From the NCBI GenBank assembly GCA_001936135.1, contig CP012811.1, positions 2,356,001 through 2,420,000 of the forward strand: DNA of 64,000 nucleotides. The letters run 5' to 3'. A program made the position numbers and the translations under genes. This document shows positions 58,505 to 64,000 of the stretch, piece after piece. Numbering within the stretch: position 1 is the stretch's first letter; each line of letters begins with the position of its first letter. The DNA is from Saccharomycopsis fibuligera x Saccharomycopsis cf. fibuligera (taxonomy: Eukaryota > Ascomycota > Saccharomycetes > Ascoideales > Saccharomycopsidaceae). Below the pieces are notes generated by a model. That model was not told where the DNA came from, did not search any database, and saw only the letters and a list, made by a program, of their open reading frames with translations.

Positions 58505-59308
58505 GCTGGACTTTCTAGCAGACAAGTCGGAGAGAAAAAGGCATAGCTTATATAGACTTTTTTTTTTTGTCCTCCTGTAATACAGTAGCTGAGCCAGTCA
58601 CAGCAGGACGGGATGTTTTTTTTTTTTTTTTTTTTGTTGTTGTTGTTCAAATCTAAAGCTAGCTTGCCCACTTCCAGATATCATTCCACCAGCAACCCAA
58701 CCTGCTAGAGGGACAGCCAAAGTGGTAACTTTCGAGCCGGGGGGACCACGAAATGCGCGTTACTGTTTTCTATCATCATTTTTCCTACTGCGTTTTCAAG
58801 CCTGTCTGTGCACTAAGACAAATAATACTAAATAATGTAAAAAAGAAATAATCAGGGTGCGGTGCGGTATGTGGAAAGTCGAGAAAGTCGGGGACTGGAG
58901 GGAGGGGGGTCCTGGGAAGCGGTCATTCACAGATTGGGAGTATCATGTAGTCACTCTCCATCTAGTAGGTCGTGAGCGAGCTGGGCATCTCGTCTCATCC
59001 CTTGGGATAAAGCACCCGCAAAAAAAGTTGGCGACGAGCAGAAAAGAAACGACGATGATGAGCTTTGGGGAAAAATACAGCTCACGTACCGTACATGAAG
59101 AGAGACTGTTTTATCCAGAAAGCGAAGAGAAGAACGCTAGCACGGCTTGACAGCAGCAGCGGCAGCAGCAGCAGCAGAAGACGGCAGACGGCAGATGGCA
59201 GGCAGTAAGCGAGACGGCCACCGCATTGTCCCGCATGGTTCCGCAGCAGTGTGCAGTTTCTTTTTGTCTCCGCACAAACTGCGCCAGTGACACCACTGTG
59301 CTGCACAC

Positions 59309-59361
59309 ACTTGCAGTTTACAGTTTACAGTTTACAGTTTGCACTTTGCACTTTGCAGTTT
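59309..59361. repeat. Degenerate 7-base tandem repeat
   Basis: Seven-base units alternate between CAGTTTA and CACTTTG forms, around seven copies in total. This is in non-coding sequence. Confidence 0.8.
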
Positions 59362-59546
59362 ACTAGTGCTGAATGGTGAATGTGGTTGATGAATGGTGAA
59401 TCTTCTCTACGCTCAAGCGGTTGCTGACAGCGCCCCAGGCCAAGATAGGCCCAATGGGTCGGGCCGAGGGAGCAGAGACAGAACTGTTCTGGAAACTCTA
59501 GCTAGGCGTCTGGCAAGTGGAACAGCGGAATAGTGGGCCGATGATA

Positions 59547-59600
<54 letters not shown>
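59547..59600. repeat. (CTA)n microsatellite
   Basis: About 18 tandem CTA units lie upstream of SUS1. This should be variable between strains. Confidence 0.97.
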
Positions 59601-59738
59601 GCTCACCCGCTTTCTCATTTCTCGGCGGTTACGTTGCCGTGAATTGAATCAAAAAAGAAAAAATAAAAAAAAAAAAAACTTTCTTTCTTTCTTGACTCTT
59701 CCTTTGGTGCACTACAAGCTTGAAGAGAGCACTGTACT

Positions 59739-59766
59739 TTCTCTCTCTCTCTCTCTCTCTCTCTCT
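59739..59766. repeat. (CT)n microsatellite
   Basis: About 14 CT units form a polypyrimidine tract, likely near the SUS1 transcription start. Confidence 0.95.
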
Positions 59767-59811
59767 TGGTGTTGTCTGTTGTGACCGCCCCACATTTACT
59801 AAGCGCACAAC

Positions 59812-59842
59812 CGCTCAAACCAAACCAAACCAAACCAAACCA
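59812..59842 (+). repeat. (AAACC)n repeat in SUS1 leader
   Basis: About six tandem AAACC-type units lie in the presumed SUS1 leader. A similar AAACC-rich leader precedes the ACS gene at 61199. Confidence 0.9.
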
Positions 59843-59974
59843 CCGAAAAACAAAACACACAAACGAAAAAAAAAAAAGAGGCAGTCTAGTCTGTGTGGCC
59901 TAAAAAAATATCACTGTCGGTCGGTATATGAATACTACAATTACTACTCGCTTAGCAGCTAAGACGCTCCCGCA

Positions 59975-60286
59975 ATGACCAAAAACCAAGCAGATCTCAA
60001 GTCCCAAATCATCAAGCAGCTTGTCGAGTCCGGAAAGTACGACGAGCTCACCATACTTCTCAAGCAGCGGCTCCACGAGACCGGCTGGATTCCTGAGCTC
60101 CGTCACCGCCTTGAAGAAATTCTCAGCAAAGAAGAAGCGCAGTCGCCGGCAGATATCAAGTTCAACAGCGTCGTTTCCAAACTCGACTTGCTGGACTTGT
60201 ACAACGGGAAGCTCGACCCAGAGACGAAAAAGATGGTGTACCTCCAGTTGCACCAGTTTTTGTTGGACAACTTTGAGGTGTTGTGA
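59975..60286 (+). CDS. SUS1: SAGA/TREX-2 subunit Sus1 (ENY2)
   Basis: This 103-residue nuclear protein is shared by the SAGA deubiquitinase module and the TREX-2 mRNA-export complex. It is all-helical: LKSQIIKQLVESGKYDELTILLKQRLHETGW matches yeast LKSQIQQYLVESGNYELISNELKARLLQEGW almost segment by segment. A basic-acidic helix and the C-terminal helix KKMVYLQLHQFLLDNF follow. The gene is intronless here, whereas S. cerevisiae SUS1 has two introns. A CTG codon occurs in the LDLLDLY segment, which would be Ser in a CTG-clade yeast. It lies between the two inverted ACS genes. Confidence 0.92.
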   Translation: MTKNQADLKSQIIKQLVESGKYDELTILLKQRLHETGWIPELRHRLEEILSKEEAQSPADIKFNSVVSKLDLLDLYNGKLDPETKKMVYLQLHQFLLDNFEVL

Positions 60287-61198
60287 ATAGTGGCCGTACC
60301 ACAGCGCCAGCTAGCTAGCCAGCCACACAGTAAACACAGTACACACAGCATAAACCAACAGCCAACATATCTGGACAGCGTACTGGGATGCTCATCCAAC
60401 AGAATTAAAAGCCTATTACAGTGCAAAAGAGAAGAAGAGTTGAAACAGCGAACCCTGGCAGCTGGTTCGGTTGACAGCCCAATGGCAGCCAATGGCAGCC
60501 AATGGCAGCTGCCCCGCCCCTTCTCCCCTCACCTCTCAACTCGCTGTCCCGCCGTCCGCGGTTCTTCCGCAGCGCGCCCGCGCCCCCGGCGCTTCGCTAA
60601 ATTGATGGCGGTTTCCACTCTTTGGGTTTTTCCGCAGCCCCAGCCATCACTGCTGCTGCTGCTGCTAATATTACTAAATACTGAAGATTACTGGCAGATC
60701 GCTATAGTCATTCGCAATTAATTGCAATTGCGCCGTTTTTTTTTTTTTTTTTTATTCTTTACTTTATTTGATTTTCTTTTTTCTCCTTCTTCTTTTGCTC
60801 TGCAATCTATAGCATGCAAGCACCACCGCTGCGGTACTGGTTTCCCCACCGCGCCCTGCAGCCACTGTTTTTTTGGTGCTGCCCAATACTAGTAAATTAC
60901 CATCTACCGGATCCATTATAAATATATTGCCCCATCCCTAGTCTTCTCATCACCCTTGTCTGTTTTGCCAGTTTGTTTTGTTTGTCTTTTTATGAAAAGT
61001 CTCTCTCTGCTTTCTTTTTTTTCTTTCTTACTTACTTTCCTCCTCACATCTGTTTGTTTATTTACACTTTGCTTTGTTTAATTACCTATATTCTTTTGCT
61101 TTCTATCACATACCAACTGTAACTCCCTGATAATATCAACCCGCCAAAACCAAAACCAAACCGAAACCAAAACCACCACAAAAACCAAAACCACCACA
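60287..61198 (+). promoter_or_regulatory. Promoter and leader of the ACS gene
   Basis: This 0.9-kb region has three CCAAT boxes spaced exactly 10 bases (60479, 60489, 60499) and a block with STRE/Mig1-like CCCCGCCCC and CCCCT (60511-60530). It also has a GC-rich CCG/CGG patch near 60545-60590, a T run (60738-60753) and TATAAATA (60917-60924). A G-poor CCAAAA-repeat leader runs to the ATG. A plus-strand frame at 60290-60721 covers the elements but has no relatives and is taken as chance. Confidence 0.65.
60479..60503 (+). promoter_or_regulatory. Three CCAAT boxes at 10-bp spacing
   Basis: CCAAT recurs at 60479, 60489 and 60499 within a tandem AATGGCAGCC repeat. CCAAT is the site of the Hap2/3/4/5 complex, the activator of respiratory genes. 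Placement upstream of an acetyl-CoA synthetase fits. Confidence 0.6.
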
Positions 61199-63199
61199 AT
61201 GTCTAAACATTTGGAAAATGAGCACCTCATGCACGAGGACAAGGTGCTTCCCCCAAAAGACTGGACCAAGAACCACCCTTCCAAACCTCACTTGAGCTCT
61301 TTTCAAGAATACGAAAAACTCTACCACCAGTCCATCACCGACCCAACTGCCTTTTTTGGCCAACAAGCAAGAAAAGAGTTGTCCTGGTTCAAAGACTTCC
61401 AAACTGTCAAGTATCCGCCACAGGGCTTCAACAGTTCGTGGTTCCTTGAGGGCGAGTTGAACGCCTGCTATAACGCTGTTGATCGTCATGCACTCAAGAA
61501 TCCAGACAAGCCAGCCATCATTTACGAAGCTGACGAGCCAAACGAGGGCCAAATCATCACTTATGGTGAATTGTTGGCCAAAGTTTCCCAATTGGCTCAA
61601 GTATTGACCAGCTTGGGCGTCAAGAAGGGCGACACCGTTGCCGTTTACTTGCCAATGATTCCCGAAGCTATCATCACCATTTTGGCCATTGTGCGCATTG
61701 GCGCCATCCACTCAGTGGTGTTTGCTGGTTTTTCTAGTGGTGCGCTTAGAGACCGGATCAGTAACGCTGATTCCCGTATTGTTATTACCGCTGATGAATC
61801 CAAGCGCGGTGGGAAAATCATTGAAACTAAAAAAATTGTCGACGAAGCTTTGAAGGAAACTCCGCAAGTCAGAAACGTCCTTGTTGTCAAAAGAACCGGT
61901 AACAGACATGTTCCTTTTGACAGCCGCAGAGATTTATGGTACCATGCCGAAGTGGCCAAGTACAAGCCTTACGCTCCCGCTGTTCCTGTCAATTCGGAAG
62001 ACCCATTGTTTTTGCTATACACTTCCGGCTCCACTGGTAAGCCGAAGGGTATTCAACACTCCACTGCCGGCTACTTGCTTGGCGCCCTTTTGACCACCAA
62101 GTATTCCTTTGATGTCAACGAAAACGATATCTTGTTCACTGCCGGTGACGTGGGCTGGATCACCGGCCACACTTATGTGGTTTACGGCCCATTGCTTAAC
62201 GGGGCCACAACCGTGGTGTTTGAAGGCACCCCAGCCTACCCTGATTTCTCCCGTTACTGGCAAATTGTTGAGAAATACAAGGTCACGCAATTTTACGTTG
62301 CTCCAACTGCCCTCAGACTTTTGAAAAAAGCAGGAGACAAGTTCATTGAGAACCACGACTTGTCTAGCTTGAGATCCTTGGGATCTGTGGGTGAGCCAAT
62401 TGCCGCTGAGATTTGGGAATGGTACGATCAGAAGATTGGGCAAGGCAGATGTACTATCCAAGACACTTACTGGCAAACTGAAACCGGGTCCCACATTATT
62501 GCGCCGCTAGCTGGTGTGACCCCAACAAAGCCGGGCTCCGCATCATTACCATTTTTTGGTATTGACGTTGCCATCTTGGATGCCACCACCGGCGAAGAGT
62601 TGAAAGGTAATGCCGTTGAGGGCGTTTTGGCCATCAAGCAGTCGTGGCCAAGTATCACTAGATCCATTTGGCAGGACTACGAACGGTTCGAAGACACTTA
62701 CTTCCGCCCATATCCTGGCTATTTCTTTACCGGAGATGGCGGGGCTCGAGACAAGGACGGGTTTTACTGGGTGCTTGGTAGAGTTGACGACGTGGTTAAC
62801 GTTTCTGGCCACCGTCTTTCCACTGCTGAAATTGAAGCAGCAATTATCGAAAACCACTTGGTGGGAGAAAATGCAGTTGTCGGGTTCTCTCATGAGTTGA
62901 CCGGTCAAGCAATCGCTGCCTTTGTCGCCTTGAAGAATAAGAACTTGCTGAATGAGGAAATCGAAGATGCTAAAAAGAATATCATTTTGGGGGTCCGTAA
63001 AGAAATCGGGCCATTTGCTGCTCCAAAGGTGATTTTCATTGTAGACGATTTGCCAAAGACCAGAAGCGGCAAGATTATGAGACGTATCTTGAGAAAAATC
63101 TTGGCTGGTGAAGAAGACCAGTTGGGTGATACTTCCACATTGAGCAACCCTGCAATTGTGGACCACTTGATTGGGGCCGTCAAGGGGTCAAAGAAGTAA
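61199..63199 (+). CDS. Acetyl-CoA synthetase
   Basis: This AMP-forming acetyl-CoA synthetase (666 residues, family length about 650-720) makes acetyl-CoA from acetate, ATP and CoA in the cytosol and nucleus. The adenylation loop [11 protein letters not shown] lies at 274-284 and the acetate pocket GWITGHTY has Thr322. [17 protein letters not shown], the hinge [20 protein letters not shown] and catalytic Lys in [11 protein letters not shown] are canonical. Codon use is strongly biased, with a single CTG noticed, and the leader is A/C-rich, suggesting high expression. It is probably the main enzyme, Acs2-like in role, with the diverged inverted copy at 56239-58395 as its paralogue. Confidence 0.95.
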   Translation: MSKHLENEHLMHEDKVLPPKDWTKNHPSKPHLSSFQEYEKLYHQSITDPTAFFGQQARKELSWFKDFQTVKYPPQGFNSSWFLEGELNACYNAVDRHALKNPDKPAIIYEADEPNEGQIITYGELLAKVSQLAQVLTSLGVKKGDTVAVYLPMIPEAIITILAIVRIGAIHSVVFAGFSSGALRDRISNADSRIVITADESKRGGKIIETKKIVDEALKETPQVRNVLVVKRTGNRHVPFDSRRDLWYHAEVAKYKPYAPAVPVNSEDPLFLLYTSGSTGKPKGIQHSTAGYLLGALLTTKYSFDVNENDILFTAGDVGWITGHTYVVYGPLLNGATTVVFEGTPAYPDFSRYWQIVEKYKVTQFYVAPTALRLLKKAGDKFIENHDLSSLRSLGSVGEPIAAEIWEWYDQKIGQGRCTIQDTYWQTETGSHIIAPLAGVTPTKPGSASLPFFGIDVAILDATTGEELKGNAVEGVLAIKQSWPSITRSIWQDYERFEDTYFRPYPGYFFTGDGGARDKDGFYWVLGRVDDVVNVSGHRLSTAEIEAAIIENHLVGENAVVGFSHELTGQAIAAFVALKNKNLLNEEIEDAKKNIILGVRKEIGPFAAPKVIFIVDDLPKTRSGKIMRRILRKILAGEEDQLGDTSTLSNPAIVDHLIGAVKGSKK

Positions 63200-63201
63200 G
63201 T

Positions 63202-63237
<36 letters not shown>

Positions 63238-64000
63238 CTTTTTAAGATAGCTAATTGGTGCTCCTCTTTGCTTTATATAGTCAGGACTTTCTTTTAACTT
63301 TTGATTTGGTTTTGATTTTGACTTGAGCACCCCTTTTCTTTTTTTTTCTTTTTTTTTTTCTCTTATAACGACCAATGACTTTGCTTTCTTTTTTATACAA
63401 ATGACCTCATCCTTCTGTCTTTTTTTTAGTTTATTTTTTCTATAAATGTTATTATATTCCTCTCAATACAATCACCTAGATGTCATTCATTGCTTGCATT
63501 TTTGTCTACGGAGCTTTATTCGATAAGCGCAGCATGGCTCTTAAAGGCTGGTTGAATGGCTGGACGGCAGAGTTGAGCAACTAGTCAGTTCATAAGCAAC
63601 AGTTGAGCTGACTTAATGCATGTTGACCACACTGCATATCATAACGTATCCACAAACAAAAGCAGCGGCCGCCGTCGCTTGTCGAAGTAGACATTTTGAG
63701 TGCGTGTAGAAAAAAAAAAAAAAAAAAAAAAAATAACAATTGACGAGAGGTATAAAAAAAAAAAAAATTTTTTTTCCCCAGTCTACTGCTCGTTCGTTTG
63801 TTTGTCTTCTCTTCCTAAAGCTTTGCTTGTGATGGGTTTCATATAGTAATCAGGTTAAATCAAACAGACTCGAGGCGCAGACGTGTCAAGATCGCAGTGC
63901 TGCCTACTGGATCATTTCATTTCTCATAAAGTGTACTTTCTTTTAGTTCAACCTTTTTGCATTCTTTTTTACTTCTTTATTCTTTATTCTCTTTTGGCTA
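63200..64000. other. Terminator and downstream intergenic
   Basis: A 32-base T run (63206-63237) immediately follows the ACS stop codon. The rest is AT-rich with an A run near 63709-63733 and a likely promoter for a gene beyond the window. No coding region is seen. Confidence 0.65.
63206..63237. repeat. 32-base poly-T run
   Basis: An uninterrupted T run starts six bases after the ACS stop codon. Confidence 0.97.

Larger units (their letters stand above)
58396..59974. other. Intergenic 1.6 kb rich in microsatellites
   Basis: The divergent gap between the minus-strand ACS gene and SUS1 has no gene. It is unusually dense in simple repeats: (CATA), CAG, a TTACAGT-type heptamer, (CTA), (CT) and (AAACC) arrays, plus T and A runs. 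Individual arrays are listed below. Confidence 0.7.

Noticed and set aside
60290-60721. 143-codon frame between SUS1 and ACS
   Set aside because: It overlaps CCAAT boxes and GC-rich promoter elements, and its composition follows the tandem repeats.

Overview
This window is nuclear DNA from a budding yeast (Saccharomycotina), most likely a CTG-clade species related to Candida/Lodderomyces. It is AT-rich, with compact and mostly intronless genes, many long poly(dA:dT) runs and short tandem repeats. Splice signals are yeast-type (GTATGT, TACTAAC). Leucine is coded mainly by TTG/CTT/CTC, and CTG is almost absent from well-expressed genes: none in YPT7 and one noticed in the 666-codon acetyl-CoA synthetase gene. 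Two neighbour relationships known from S. cerevisiae are kept: EPS1/BET1 divergent, and RTT10 close to RTC6. I see no rRNA, tRNA, CRISPR array or coding part of a mobile element.

1-14.2 kb is an accessory metabolic region. It holds a DHA2-type exporter, a FAD-dependent amine oxidase, a DHA1-type exporter, a Dal5-like anion permease, an Asp/Glu/hydantoin racemase-superfamily enzyme and a Zn2Cys6 regulator. The oxidase and permease promoters each carry three clustered GATA sites. The interval between the DHA1 exporter and the permease carries three CGG-N6-CCG palindromes, the kind of site a Zn2Cys6 factor binds. I infer a nitrogen-regulated catabolic cluster with its own regulator and an unknown substrate.

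14.2-39.8 kb is housekeeping: a CBM48 protein (Crp1/Mdg1-like), a long coiled-coil protein, mitotic-exit kinase CDC15, tRNA-methylation cofactor RTT10, mannose-6-phosphate-receptor-like MRL1 (three exons, resolved here), mitoribosomal RTC6 (bL36), ER oxidoreductase EPS1, SNARE BET1, Rab7 GTPase YPT7, an unknown basic-tailed protein, and a secreted aspartyl protease with an unusual Kex2-site-bearing tail.

39.8-48.9 kb has only one gene, an arrestin-related trafficking adaptor, flanked by deserts of 4.2 and 2.9 kb. The deserts contain promoter-like stretches with no gene after them.

48.9-64 kb returns to metabolism: DAHP synthase (ARO4-type, with Gcn4 and Cbf1 sites), an acetamidase-type amidase, a subtilisin-family protease, and two acetyl-CoA synthetase genes in inverted orientation flanking SUS1. 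The two ACS genes share stretches that are identical even at silent sites, which points to recent gene conversion. The minus-strand copy has a changed acyl-pocket residue and a low-complexity insertion.
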